Positions 39,828-50,887 of a stretch of DNA of 64,000 nt are shown piece by piece. Position 1 is the stretch's first letter, and each line of letters opens with the position of its first letter. Position numbers and translations under genes: made by a program. This DNA comes from Meconema thalassinum (taxonomy: Eukaryota > Arthropoda > Insecta > Orthoptera > Tettigoniidae). Where the stretch lies: contig OX336397.1 of assembly GCA_946902985.2 (NCBI GenBank), positions 157,039,890-157,103,889 on the forward strand, written 5' to 3'. The notes beneath the pieces were generated by a model that ran no database searches, was not told the origin of the DNA, and saw only the letters and a list, made by a program, of their open reading frames with translations.

Positions 39828-40650
39828 TAAGGTGCGTTCAAAAAGTAACGAGCCGGAGGCTGTAATGCGCAAACCGGTGACGACATCGGCTAATCGTGGC
39901 GTGTGTAACGAGGTGTGGTTCCGACCAGAGCATGGAAGATCACAGCCCGTCGCTATAGGGCACGCATGCACGTCACATGACGATACAAAGCGAGCAGCAG
40001 CATGCATCAATCGTTCAACGCTGCCAGTCGCATTGCCAACAGTGACATAGAGGCGTCAAACGAAGAGCAAAGAAGTGTTGTTCGGTTTCTGACAGTGAAA
40101 GGAGTAGTGGGAACGGACATTCATCGCCGAATGTCATAAGTGTACGGCGAACACTGCATGTCCCTTGTAAGGGTCAAGGCGTGGCACAAGCGCTTCAGGG
40201 AAGGACTGGTATCGTTAGCCCGGTCTGGGGCACCACCCTGCATTACCGATGAGAACGTCCAGCTGGTTGATGCACTCATTACCCAGGACCGCCGAGTGAC
40301 AGTGAACGCCATAGCCCCCGTGGTCGGATTGAGCGTCGGAAGTGTGCACACCATCATGAAGGAACGACTGCACTTGCGGAAAGTGTGTGCCCAATGGGTG
40401 CCCCACAATCGTCAACCACACCAGGAAGCATGTCGAATGGCCTACTGGCTTGGTCTTGGTTGGACGATTGATGCATGCTGCTGCTCGCTTTGTATCGTCA
40501 TGTGACGTGCACGCGTGCCCTCTAGCAACGGGCTGTGACCTTCCACGCTCTGGTCGGAACCACACTGCGTTACACACGCCATGGTTAGCCGATGTCGTCA
40601 CCGGTTTGCGCTTTCCAGCCTCCGGCTCGTTACTTTTTGAACGCACCTTA
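39828..40650 (+). mobile_element. mariner derivative with ~186-bp inverted arms (819 bp)
   Basis: It starts AGGTGCGTTCAAAAAGTAAC (39830) and ends with the inverted copy at 40648; TA flanks it at 39828-39829 and 40649-40650. The 5' region up to ATGCATCAATCGT (about 40014) is present again in inverted orientation at about 40463-40648. The normal 3' end is therefore replaced by a second 5' end. Related to the 31.1-kb mariner. Confidence 0.93.
40060..40460 (+). pseudogene. mariner transposase N-terminal half
   Basis: Contains the HTH_48 region (RRMS, a stop, then VYGEHCMSLVRVKAWHKRF and SGAPPCITDENVQLVDALI). It continues further than the 31-kb copy, through VVGLSVGSVHTIMKERLHL and RKVCAQWVPH, into HQEACRMAY. 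This covers the second HTH and the WVPH linker that precedes the catalytic domain. It ends where the inverted 5' arm begins, so all three catalytic Asp residues are missing. At least one stop lies near 40137. Confidence 0.9.
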
Positions 40651-41165
40651 TACGTACGATGTAATCAAAATAAGCTATGGTGGGCCAGATTGGTGGAGCT
40701 TGTGAACCCGTGTTGACCCGCGGGGAGTCGTTTGGAGATCCCTGACTTGCGCCCTTATATTCTGGGGAATCAGCGAGACCCATTCAGCCATTTGCTAGGA
40801 GCTGTGCAGTAACAGGGAGCTAGCTAGCATAATGCGTGTTTGAAACACTGTCTTAGTTGGAACACAAGAGTGACCCGAGGTCGCTAGTACGCACGACGTG
40901 GACGCGACGGAAGGAATGCTGTAGTAGGTGCGATAAATCTCTCGGTTAGCAGGAGGCATGACAGAGCCAAGGCTCCATCTCTAAGTGGGCGTCGTGTGAC
41001 GTCAGCACTGTCTGTGTCACGTACGAGTGAGGAATGTTACTAGCGTCTAGTCGCGTCGCGTCGCCTCGCCTCGCGCGTATAACTGTAGCAATATTTAATT
41101 GCGGACCAGTGTTGCCACGTCTCCAGCGAACTGAATACCTGATACCTTGAGGACATTAGCTTTGG
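40651..41165. other. unassigned spacer
   Basis: No recognised feature. A run of CGTCGCGTCGCCTCGCCTCG-like sequence near 41045-41070 makes it locally CpG-rich. Confidence 0.4.
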
Positions 41166-41166
41166 A

Positions 41167-41997
41167 TTGGTGGCTTCGGTGGCGTATTTGGTAGCTTCTA
41201 TGCCCAAGATCACGGCTTCAAATCCGAACAAAGTCATCAGATTGTTTAAGAGCGTTAAAAATCCCTAAGTATGCTTTTCTTCGGAGGGGAAGTAAAGCCG
41301 GTGGTCCCATGTCATAGATTTATAGCATGAAAAAGAACCTTCCACTAACTACACATAGGCTATGGGAAGCCAAAATATGTAGGTTAGAATTAATAACGCT
41401 CTATTATTTCCAAAGTTACCGACAGCATTGGCTATGGTTGCTAAACGCAGCGTTACGTCATGGGGCCAAGCTCCCTGCTGACTCGGTAGACGCGTGGGTT
41501 CGAGCCCCACCGTTTTCCGTGGTTTCCCCAATTTCAACACCAGGTAAATGCTCGGACGGTACCTTCTGATAGGCCACGGCCGCTTCCTTCCACATCCTTG
41601 CCCAGTTTCATTCATCTTCATCCGTTCCATCTCTCATCCCGACGCGCAGGTCGCCCACGGGCGTCGACTAGAAAGACCTGCACTCGGCTTCTCAGGAGTC
41701 CACACGACATAAAAATAAAAATAAAAAGTTCCAAAGTTCGCCACCAGGTTCTGACTGCGATGTCATCTAGTAGCCAAATCCTCAAGCTAGGTGTCGTGGA
41801 CGATAGCATTTGGTAGCAAAAGTAGGAACTACTTGAAATTATTGTCTACAGTCCTAACTTGAATTAAAACAGATAACACACACTAATACAGCCATCGCAA
41901 TTAACACCGGTTATCAGACAGATTTTACACACACCCAAACTACACGGGGCTACATGACCGCGTTGTCGCAGCCCCTAAACTAAGGTACCAACCAGCT
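41167..41997 (+). mobile_element. SINE family E, copy 5, interrupted by another SINE
   Basis: Full head (GGTGGCTTCGGTGGCGTATT, TAGCTTCTATGCCCAAGATC) and 3' end (ACACGGGGCTACATGACCGC). The body is broken at about 41419 and resumes at about 41727 (GTTCGCCACCAGGTTCTGAC), with the nested SINE between. Confidence 0.9.
41408..41738 (+). mobile_element. nested SINE (family F, related to the 2.0-kb SINE)
   Basis: It carries a tRNA-like B box, GGGTTCGAGCCCC (about 41496), followed by TGGTTTCCCCAATTTCAACA, AAATGCTCGGACGGTACC and AGGCCACGGCCGCTTCCTTC. The tail is AAAAATAAAAATAAAAA. TTCCAAAGTT is repeated at about 41408 and about 41727. It shares its core with the SINE at 2015-2506. Confidence 0.82.
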
Positions 41998-42394
41998 TTG
42001 GTCACAACTTTTACATCATTTCGCTGTCACTGAAGCAAAGAAAGAACAGTCTTTCGGCAGAAAGATATGGCCGAGCATTGCCGCCTAAATTAGTAACAGT
42101 GGACATAGGGATAGCTGTGTTAAGGCATCCCTTGTCCAGAAAAAAAAGAAAAAAACTGGCGTTAGTTGGAGGGACAGAGGACTTACCATAATATATTCAG
42201 AACGTTAAAATGCCGAGCACTTGTTAGTTTGAAAACAGCAGTTAGTTACTGTGTAAGTCCCTGCGATATCTTGTGATAGACCTGTTCATGAATGTTACTT
42301 TTTCTTATAATACTGATTAACATTATGCTATCACATACAGAGAAAACAACAAGAAATGCATATTCTCAAAATGTTTCTATTCTAAGCTTTGTGT
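41998..42394. other. unassigned spacer
   Basis: Nothing recognised. Confidence 0.4.
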
Positions 42395-42697
42395 GTCCTT
42401 GAAAAAGGCGACAAAAATCACGACACGCATGGCATACGTTGTTGGCATCTTAAAGAACCCATTTATATTCAGTAGGCCGTGTTCATAATGGCAATCTAGG
42501 GATTTTCCACTATCGCAAAGTTCCTCCATTCTCTACTAGAATGCGCTATAGTGTCAAGGAGCTTAGATATCTAACCCCCTTGACTTTCATAGCGTTCAAA
42601 GGAACGATGAAATTCGATATGCAAGTTGCCCTCTGTGCGTTAAATAACAAAGCTTGAACCCGGCTCCCAAGGCCATACGATATTATTATTATTATTA
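42395..42697 (+). mobile_element. SINE family B, copy 3 (5'-truncated)
   Basis: Lacks the tRNA head. It starts near GAAAAAGGCGACAAAAATCA and runs through the TTAGATATCTAA palindrome to GGCCATACGATATTATTATT. Its 3' tail is split by a LINE (next entry), and the last part reappears at 43140-43185. Confidence 0.88.
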
Positions 42698-43167
42698 TTT
42701 ATTTATTTAATCGATTGTTCCCCTTTAGGAGAGCGATTGAACTTGAATACATGATTTCATCTTCTGGAGTTTTCCCGCTTCTGTTCCCAAAACCTCTTCA
42801 TCCTCTCAGAATGCTCCTTCTTCCGCTCAGCTGTCCACTTTCTTCCAGGCTGTCGTGATGGTCTATGATCAAACTTAACATTTTTGATTTTATTCCTGCA
42901 CTCGGTGCGGTCCTCAAAATTTTCAATGTTGACCTGTTGTAGGTCCCTCTGAATCTCTGTCAGCCACTCCGTGCCACACTTACTCCGTGTTATAACGTTG
43001 AGCAATTTCTTCGGCGTTCTGAAATTTTCCATCCTGTAAATGTGAGTATAAAACAGTACTCGGCGTTTTCGGATTACTTCCGTTATCGTGTGGATCTTTT
43101 GGTAGAGTTCGCTTTGAGGTCTCTTCATCCAAATACCCGAGGCCATACGATATTATTATTATTATTA
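42669..43167 (-). pseudogene. LINE 3' end inserted in the SINE tail, with target duplication
   Basis: The minus strand encodes VIRKRRVLFYTHIYRMENFR, TPKKLLNVITRSKCGTEWL and EIQRDLQQVN, then RKWTAERKKEHSERMKRFWE. This is the C-terminal LINE module, here with THIYRM instead of GHLYRM. The tail is (AAAT)n at 42698-42712. The target GGCCATACGATATTATTATT occurs on both sides (about 42670-42695 and about 43142-43165), showing that the LINE landed in the SINE's AT-rich tail. Confidence 0.9.
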
Positions 43168-46100
43168 TTATTATTTTATTATTATTACAGCGAGAACGAA
43201 CGAGATGACGTATTGAACCCTTAATAAGCTACGCATATTAATGATTCTAATTATTCATTTCATTATATTCTGATTTTACTGCCAGAATCATACAGGAAGG
43301 CCAGACTGGATTGCGAAATATCAAGCTTATTTGGAGACAGTACGTTTGAACGTGTCCAGTCCTGAAACAAAGGAGTGACGAGATAGGAATGTTTGACAGA
43401 CACTTTATCAGACAAAGGTGTGTTGGGGTCCTGACTCATTTCAGACCGTAATTTCTTTGTCACCCTAGCGTTACGAGTAAGATAATTGCTGGATGAGAGA
43501 GACGTGAGGAACTTTCAACCAATCATAGGACAGAGGCTTCTGTTCTAAACTGCGATATTGACGTCATGAACTACCAATCAGAGAGGGTCACCAATTTTAG
43601 CGCCAAGGGAGCGTCTGACGCCGGCTTGAAGTTGAAAGCGGGAAAGATTGGATTAACGAAATCTATGATCGATTCCAGAGCACGATAGCCCCATTGTGAC
43701 CTGTATAATATTTCAAACTGTTTGATACCTGTTGCATGCCAATAGTCGCATTATTATAGAAGTTAGTGATAGATTTCCCTCTCCCTCCGTCCTTTTGCTA
43801 AATTCACATAAATACTGTCGTCTGAGTGACGACGAGGTTGATTCTTGGTGACACCGTGAGGTGATCACTTATTCTTTTCCATACCGTGAAGATATACTGT
43901 GTTAAATTTATCAGAGAAAGGTTCATTATTGAAAACATTATAATAAAGTTGTGTGCGCACAGCTGAGTGTGAAATTTGTGTATCGGAAGATTTTAGTAGT
44001 CTCCCACGACTACAACTATTAGGGAAAGTCTACGTTTAATTTTGCACTAGACAAATGGTGAATAAAGTAACTATTGGCAAAATTTAGATAGAAAATTACG
44101 TGTGACTATAAATAACATTTTATTTTTATTCAACGTCAAGATGGAACTCCAGACCCAGAGAAAGACATCGAACCAACGTTTCTACGGCTCCATGTGGTCT
44201 GAGATGAGCTAAACACTTTGGAGAGAGAATGTCAGGCGATGTTCGATGAGACGACGCAGAAAGAGGAATGAGTACTGAAATAATTTATTATTTGACAAAC
44301 TGGTTATGGTTTTGTGGGAACATATTATTTTGTGTAAATATTTTATTTTATTTTTGTCTTCGTGTTTTATTGTAGTTGGTTTGTGGTACTGACACACTTT
44401 AGTTTAGTTCATGAGCAACGTGGCATATATTCTATCTGTGTGAAGATTTTTTTTTGTTGATGTCAAGTACACGGGGCAAGCGTACTCGAGTGCGTGTCGC
44501 TACCGTAAAATGCGCGGCTAAGCGACGCAAATTGGGAACCGATATCATAACAGAAGCGAAACTGAATTAACTAGAGTAGATAATAGAATTGGTGGGAAAT
44601 CTTTTTATTGCATAGATTTTTATTGTTACACAGGCTTGTGTGTTAATTGCCGTTTGTTACATTTTTGTTAAGTGAGGGGTCATCTGCCCAATGACTTTAT
44701 TTGTTGATGAAGTTTCTCTTTTAGTGTCTTGGTACACAAAATCTATGATATTTGATTGGAGTGTCGGCCCGTGGTAGATTTGTGTTGTGTTCTGCCCTAA
44801 ATGCTTTGTTGAGTCTGCAAATATATGTTTTATGGGATAGGAGTTTTCGGGAACCCTGGTTCTGTCTGAAACTATGTCCAGGATAAGCATTTAATCCTTG
44901 CGAGGAAAATGTTGGAATCCCCTTTTACGATGTTCTTGCAATAATTTGGAATTGGCAGAAGTGTGTGAAATTTTGTGTCGCGATTAACAGGTGGCGTAAG
45001 GGACTGTCTAGTCTCTTGTTATAAATAGCATGACTCAAAGCTTCGACAAGGAGGGCTGGTTTTGAACACAGACGTTAATGAGTGGTAAGTGAAGGTATTT
45101 CTACCCGGCGCACTCCATCAGATAAGGAGCAAGCTGTGCTCATTAGTATTCACGGACCAGGTCTCCGTTCTTCGTAATTGTTTATCTTATATATTAAAAT
45201 AAAGCCTGTTTAATGATAAAAGAATTGTAATCGGTAAATGGGTGCTGTTCGCGTTTTGATTGATCGAGTCCCAGCGTGTTAGCTTATCCATGCTTTTATT
45301 TCATGTAAATATCATCGGGTTTTAGGCATCTTAATTCTTGTTTATTTATTGTCATGTTCATTGACCTCGGGTGGTCTCGATGTTCGGTCACGTTGTTGTC
45401 ATGTATGTGTTGAGCAATATGAGCCATTTGGGCAAGCTTCTGTTTTGCTGGGAGTTTCCTGACTCACTGCGATCTCGATGGAGATCAATTAGTTTATAAA
45501 TTTTAAATGGTTGCGTGTGTCAGTAAAATTATAATTGTTGATATGTTATTCTACGAGTGTGTCCCATAAAGCCATAATAATGGTTTGCAGTATGGGGGTT
45601 TGCAAGCATATTGGCTGTTCCATCTGTGAGCAAATCTCCATCAAAAGTACTTATTTCTTCTCTAGCGTAGTTATACGCGTGCATACATATTAATCAGACA
45701 AGTGGAATTTTGATCCACAATTTTAATTCTTTGGAGTGGACCTTTCTAGGCCACTCAGATCTGTGTAAATTCTTGTACAATGGGAGTAAAGTTCAGGGTG
45801 GACTTTGTTTATGTTATATTTTTTTATGTTTTGTTGTTTTTATTCAGTTATTAAATGGTGGTAATTTTATTTGTTTTTCACTCATTTCTAGTTTGTAGTT
45901 TTGCATATGGTCCTTGTATTTGTAAGCAGCCGTCTGGTATTTGAGCTCTAGTGAAAGCATACCCGGACTGAACGCCCCCCGAAGTTTGATTCTCATATAT
46001 ACGACGCTGTTATATACAAGGGCACAGTATATCATACGTTCTTCGTCTGCGCACGTTGGGCAGCGGCAAAACAACATCTTGAAGCTGAGGTTGTTCCAAT

Positions 46101-46465
46101 AACGCCAGACAATATAGTTGGAATTATGTAGAGGAACCGCCTCAGCTGGGTTTCGGTCGCTTTCTTCGTTGAGGTGGTCCTTCGTCAGAAGAAGTCGGAA
46201 GGGATCTTGCACGATTTAGTTGATTAAGTCTGCGATCCGCGGACTGAGTATGAATTGAGAAGTAAGAAGGTGAAGAAAAGAAAATGATTCCAATCTGATG
46301 TAATACGAAAGTGGTTCCGGGATGGGTTTTGTAAAGAGGATAGGGTGTGGTTTTGAGTGGGTAAGAATCCTACATTCTTGAGGAGTGCGGACCCTTCTCA
46401 AAGTCTTATGCAAGATTTTCCACTTCCCTCGTAAATAAATTTAAAAGAAAGAAAAAAGAAAATAT
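43168..46465. other. 3.3-kb stretch with no recognised gene or repeat
   Basis: Apart from the promoter-like cluster listed next, I see no element that recurs in the window. Minus-strand frames at 44657-44890 and 45844-46212 (with FCRCPTCADEERM) are not recognised. If the window contains single-copy host DNA, it is most likely here. It could also be an old LTR-type insertion, but I found no repeated flanks. Confidence 0.45.
43515..43610 (+). promoter_or_regulatory. candidate promoter-like cluster (three CCAAT, one TGACGTCA)
   Basis: CCAAT occurs at 43519, 43574 and 43591, TGACGTCA at 43559-43566, and TTTTAGCGCCAA (E2F-like) just after the last CCAAT. This density within 100 bp is unlike the flanks. 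A possible TATA-like CATAAATA lies about 230 bp downstream (near 43808) and AATAAA-type signals near 43940. This would also suit the U3 of an old LTR. No transcript evidence. Confidence 0.3.
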
Positions 46466-46467
46466 AA

Positions 46468-46790
46468 TCACCAGGTATGGACGGAAACAGGCTGACTAAA
46501 CAGATTTTTCATTTCTTTGACTCCAAACCCAAAATCACAATGCCCTGGTTTATGAATAACAAAGACGACCTCAAAATGCTGCATCTAAAACCCGACGACG
46601 CCTTCAATAGAGATCTATTCCACAAAAAGATACTGACTAATGGGCTAACCCGAGACGAGACACCGAATCGGAAAGAAGACAAGGTACCACCCGGACAGCG
46701 GAGCGCAAGATGGCCCACTCACAGAGAATGAGGGAATTCTTGGCTCAGAGGAAAGCGAAACAAATTGCCAAGTGTAGCAAGAGTTAACGT
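46468..46790 (+). pseudogene. LINE 3' end (C-terminal ORF remnant)
   Basis: The plus strand encodes GNRLTKQIFHFFDSKPKITM, PWFMNNKDDLKML and DDAFNRDLFHKKIL; in the next frame WTAERKMAHSQRMREFLAQR. This is the same module as elsewhere, in the subfamily with F-DSKPK-x-TMPW that recurs at 49.3-49.6 kb. One frameshift and an early 5' truncation. Confidence 0.83.
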
Positions 46791-47067
46791 GGTCCTAGAT
46801 GGCCTCAACGAATTATATATACTATCAGGTATTATTATGATCTTCATGGATCCAGCAAAATGGCCTTGACAAGGAAGCCATAGAAGCAAGAAGCAAGAAA
46901 ATGGAAGTTGCTTTCCAAACCACCCGCAACATACACTGTATGACAAAAAGTGATTTTCTATGAACACAAAATTCGTCTTTACAACACTGTCATGAAACCA
47001 GTACCACTATATGCATCTGAATGCCTTATCCTATCCTAGAAATGTTTGCTCGCGAATTTAGAGAGAC

Positions 47068-47069
<2 letters not shown>

Positions 47070-47103
<34 letters not shown>

Positions 47104-47117
47104 ACGAAAGAAAGATC
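47070..47117. repeat. (AAAG)n expansion inside LINE coding sequence
   Basis: About 12 AAAG units with one AACG variant, directly after GAGAGACAAG, at the place where related LINEs encode a short QERK-I-L-x-x-I-L-G-P stretch. Confidence 0.9.
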
Positions 47118-47188
47118 CTACACATCATACTTGGCCCGGACTACAAAAATGGCATCTACATCAGAAAATACCGGCAAGAAATATATAC

Positions 47189-49283
47189 TAAGACTAGCTG
47201 ACCCGGCAGACGTTGTCCTGCCAATCGAAGAAAGTGTTGTAACTGTGTTCCTTGAAGTGCTTTTGGAGAAACAATATTTTTTTCAATTTCTGTTAACTGC
47301 CTCTAAACTATCGTGAAATGAATTAACTAATCTAGAAACTTTCGTGGGAGCGTGCACAACAACTCTCCAAAGTTTCATCGCAATCGGATAAATGGCATAT
47401 AACGCATACGGGATTTTGTTTAAATGATTCGTGCGCTGTCACTCATTTGTTGAATCTACTCGTGCTCTACCAACTGTGAAATGGATTTACTAACTTAGAA
47501 AGCTTCACGTAAGTGTACACAACAACTCACCAAAATTTCATCGTAATCGATGAATAGTGTATGAACGCGTACGGGATTTTATTGGAACGCTTCACGCGTC
47601 GTCATTCATTTGTTACATCCACTCGTGCGCTACCAATATTGTAAAATGGATTTATCAAGTTGAACACCTTCCCTGGCGTGCACACAACTACTCATCAAAG
47701 TTTCATCGGAATTGGATGAATGACATATGAACGCATACGGGATTTTGTTTAAACGATTCGCGTGCCGTCACACATTTGTTGAATCTACTCATGCGCTACC
47801 TATTGAAAAATATATTTACTAATCCTGAAAGCTTCTCTGGAGTGTACTCAATGATTCACCAAGATTTCATCGCAATCGGATGAATGATATATGACCGCAT
47901 ACGGGACATTGTGGAAACGATTCGAGTGCCGTCGCTCATTTGTTGAATCTACTCGTGCGCTACTTATTAAAAACTGGATTTACTAAGCCAGAAGCCTTTC
48001 CTGGAGTGTACACAACAATTCACCAAAGTTTCATCGCAATCGGATAAATAGTATATGAACGCATACAGGACTTTGTTGAAACGATTCGCGCGCCATCGCA
48101 CTTTTGTTGAATCTACTCGTGCGCTACCTATTGTAAAATGAATTTACTAAGCCAGAAACCTTTACTGAAGTGTACACAACATCTCACCCATGTTTCATCG
48201 TAATCGGACGAATGGTATTTGAACCTTATTTAAACGCTTCTCGCGTCGTCGCTCATTTGTTGAATCTACTCGTGCGCAACCTCCTGTGAAATAGATTTAC
48301 TAAGTTAGAAACCCTCACGTAAGTATACACAACATCTCACCCAAGTTTCATTGCAATCGAATGAATGGTATATGAACTCATACGGGGCTTTGTTTAAAAG
48401 TTCGCGCGTCGTCGCTCATTTGTTGAACCTACTCGTGTGTAACTTCGTGTGAAATGGATTTACTAAGTTAAAAACCTTCACGTAAGTGTACACAACAACT
48501 CATCAAAGTTTCATCTTAATCGATGAATGGTATATAAACTTAGACGGGATTTTGTTGAAACGCTTCGCGCGTCGTCACACATTTGTTGAATCTAGTCGTG
48601 CGCTACCTATTGTAAAATTGATTTACTAAGCCAGAAGCCTTCCCTGGAGTGTACACAACATCTCACCCAAGTTTCATCCCTATCGGACGAATGGTAATTG
48701 AACTCATACGGGACCTTTTTGAAACGCTTCGCGCGTCATCGCTCATTTGTTGAATTTAGTCGTGTTGTATCTATTGTAAAATTGATTTACTAAGCCAAAC
48801 ACCTTCCCTAGAGTGCACTCAACATCTCACCCAAGTTTCATCGCAATCGGTTGAATGGTATATGAACGCATACGGGACTTTGAAACGCTCTAACGTGCAG
48901 AGACAAACATCAGAATTCGACATCACTGCCACCTTTGGTATGAAACACAACTTTCCGTCATGGGCGGAGTGTATGTTGTGGCGGTAGTTGCACAGGTTGC
49001 GACCAGGTGGCTCTAACGTGCAGAGACAAACAGTCGAAAAGCATCACTTTTCACTAAGGCTAGCGGATTCCATGACGACTGTTTATGACTGTATATTGTG
49101 GTTCTAAAATTGTGTGTAAATTGTGGTTTTAAAATTCTAAAATTCCATCTACCTGGTCAAATTGTGAATCTAAACCATATATGGACCCACCCTAACATAC
49201 ATACAAAATTTCATCGAAATCGGCCCAGCCATTTAGGAGGAGTTCAGTCACATACACACGTGTCGAAGAATTATAAAGATAAG
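47189..49283 (+). mobile_element. element with GCTGACCCGGCAGACG start and ~10 tandem 164-bp units
   Basis: It starts AGACTAGCTGACCCGGCAGA and ends with AAATTTCATCGAAATCGGCC, AGCCATTTAGGAGGAGTTCA and ATTATAAAGATAAGGATA. From memory, similar start and end blocks recur as dispersed repeats in other arthropods; I cannot check this. Inside are the tandem array (next entry) and a direct repeat of GCTCTAACGTGCAGAGACAA at about 48887 and 49011. No coding sequence seen. It is inserted in the LINE C-terminus, so it is younger than that LINE. Confidence 0.75.
47295..48885 (+). repeat. tandem array, ~164-bp unit, about 10 copies
   Basis: The unit contains ATTTACTAAGCCAGAAACCT, CCAAGTTTCATCGCAATCGG, GAACGCATACGGGA and CGTCGCTCATTTGTTGAATC. 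The last motif occurs at about 47447, 47609, 47775, 47939, 48103, 48256, 48419, 48582 and 48747: spacings of 162-166 bp with one of 153. Units differ from each other by roughly 10-20 percent, so the array is not freshly amplified. Confidence 0.93.
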
Positions 49284-49640
49284 GATAGAGAAGATCACAG
49301 ACACAATGCGAAAACGCAGAGTTTGCTTCTACGGTCATATACGACGGATGATCGACTCCCGATGGACGAAACGTATCTTCAGTATATTTGACTCAAAACC
49401 AAAAACGACAATGCCATGGTACGTTAACGTCTAGAAAGATCTTAAAGAAATGGGCATACGAGCAGAAGATGCACAAGACCGAGATCATTATAGAGCAGCC
49501 ATCAAAACGTTTGGGACTTTCCAGGGAGAAAAACCGACAAATGATGCGAAAAGGACAGAAGAACGTAGTGCTAAAGACAGTGAGCTCATGAAGACAATGT
49601 GGATCAAGCAAAAAATGAACAAATGACAGAATGTAAAATG

Positions 49641-49914
49641 AGGCTTAACGTGATCCCTAGTTACCCGATTAGCGAAATTGAATGAATTATGCTCTTGCTT
49701 CCCGATCACCGCCGAGTCAAAGTCATTCATTGAGCAATTTCCTCTTGGCTGTGTCCACCAAAGCCCGATACAAATGAGAAGGCAGAGCTCTTTGTGTACG
49801 CCAAGCCCTAGCTGGGCATGAAGGTCGCCATATTTCAAAAGTCAACTACACGAATTGGAACATATCCATCATTCCCACCCTGTCGCTGCTACAGCCACAG
49901 TCATCACAGGTTAT
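49641..49914. other. unassigned spacer
   Basis: Nothing recognised beyond a possible LINE 3' UTR. Confidence 0.4.
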
Positions 49915-50435
49915 GACATAAGTCCGGTTAGTTGGTTAGTCAGTTTAGGAGCAGCGACAACGAGGTAATATAGCCCCGTGTACTTTGGGTGTGTGTAGAA
50001 TCTGTCTGATAACCGGTGTTAATTGTGATGACTGTTTTAGTGTGTGTTTTCTGTTTTCAATTCAAGTAAGGACTGCAGACATTCAATTTTCATGCAGTTC
50101 CTACTTTCGCTACCAACGCCACCGTCAACGACTGACTAGTTCTGAACTGGGTTACTAGATGCCGCGCAGTCGGCTCCTGGCGACGAACGTTGGAACCTAA
50201 GAGCGTTAGTCAAATCTGACCTGTAATGTAGCTTCACACAAGTGTAGTCAGTGGAAGGTTCTTTTGCATGGCATAAATCTATGACATGGGCCCACCGGTT
50301 TTACCTCCCCTCCGAAGGAAGGCATACTGAAGGATTTTTAACGCCGACGATTTTGGCCAGTTTTGAACCCGCGATCTTGGGCATATAAGCTCAGGATGCT
50401 ACCAACTGCGCCACCGAAGCCGCAGACACAAGTCC
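49915..50435 (-). mobile_element. SINE family E, copy 6
   Basis: The minus-strand copy at about 49926-50424 has a head with GGCGCAGTTGGTAGCAT and B box GTTCAAAACTGG (degenerate). The duplication GACATAAGTCC (49915-49925) and GACACAAGTCC (50425-50435) differs at one position. Confidence 0.92.
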
Positions 50436-50799
50436 AACACACTCAAGTACACGGGGCTGATGGCCAAGATGTCCCAATCCACTCGAACGAATTAACAATG
50501 ACTATTTTAAGCTCTCCAAGGAGCAGTCATATAAAATCTATTTCGGGTTTCGAGCCCGAATCTCCGGCCAGCGATACGGTCACGTTTGAACCGCGGCTAG
50601 AGTTCGCATCCCGACTCAGGACGGTTTTCAAGTCTCACGACCTCACTCAGCAAGTGTGCGGTGACGGGTCCCTTAACCCTTTATGGGATAGTGGTCTCCC
50701 CCACCTTTCATAAGGAGAGTTTATGATTTTAAAGAAGCTGATAGTCGAATTTTTAAGCCAAATTTCGGAGAATTTTTAAAACTGAAGTGCTATTTTTTT
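50436..50799. other. unassigned spacer
   Basis: Contains GGGTTTCGAGCCC near 50548 (B-box-like), possibly a lone tRNA-derived scrap. A 116-codon frame over SINE and spacer is not a gene. Confidence 0.4.
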
Positions 50800-50852
50800 A
50801 GCCTATTTTCAATTTTGAAAAAATAGGCTTATGAGATCACCTTTTGTCCGTG

Positions 50853-50887
<35 letters not shown>

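Larger units (their letters stand above)
46840..49640 (+). pseudogene. LINE ORF C-terminus, split by a tandem-repeat element
   Basis: The left part (46937-47188) encodes RLYNTVMKPVPLYASECL (post-RT block, Y-x-S-V-x-K-P...LLYGSECW type) and LERQERK. It then runs through an (AAAG)n expansion to ILHIILGP-like and KYRQEIYTK. The right part (49284-49640) continues directly with EKITDTMRKRRVCFYGHIRR, then TKRIFSIFDSKPKTTMPWYV and KDLKEMGIRAEDAQDRD, to the end of the ORF. The join is collinear with related LINEs, so the 2.1 kb between is an insertion. Stops and frameshifts occur on both sides. The RT core is absent. Confidence 0.85.

Noticed and set aside
43460..44010. Possible solo LTR (CCAAT boxes, TATA-like and AATAAA-like signals in order)
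   Set aside because: No TG...CA borders with target duplication and no second copy in the window; kept only as a promoter-like cluster.
43168..46465. Search for host exons
   Set aside because: No frame with recognisable protein similarity or convincing splice-site-bounded coding; short frames on both strands only.
47295..48885. Regular repeats considered as a CRISPR array
   Set aside because: The units are about 164 bp, wholly repetitive and without unique spacers, in a eukaryotic setting; it is a minisatellite.
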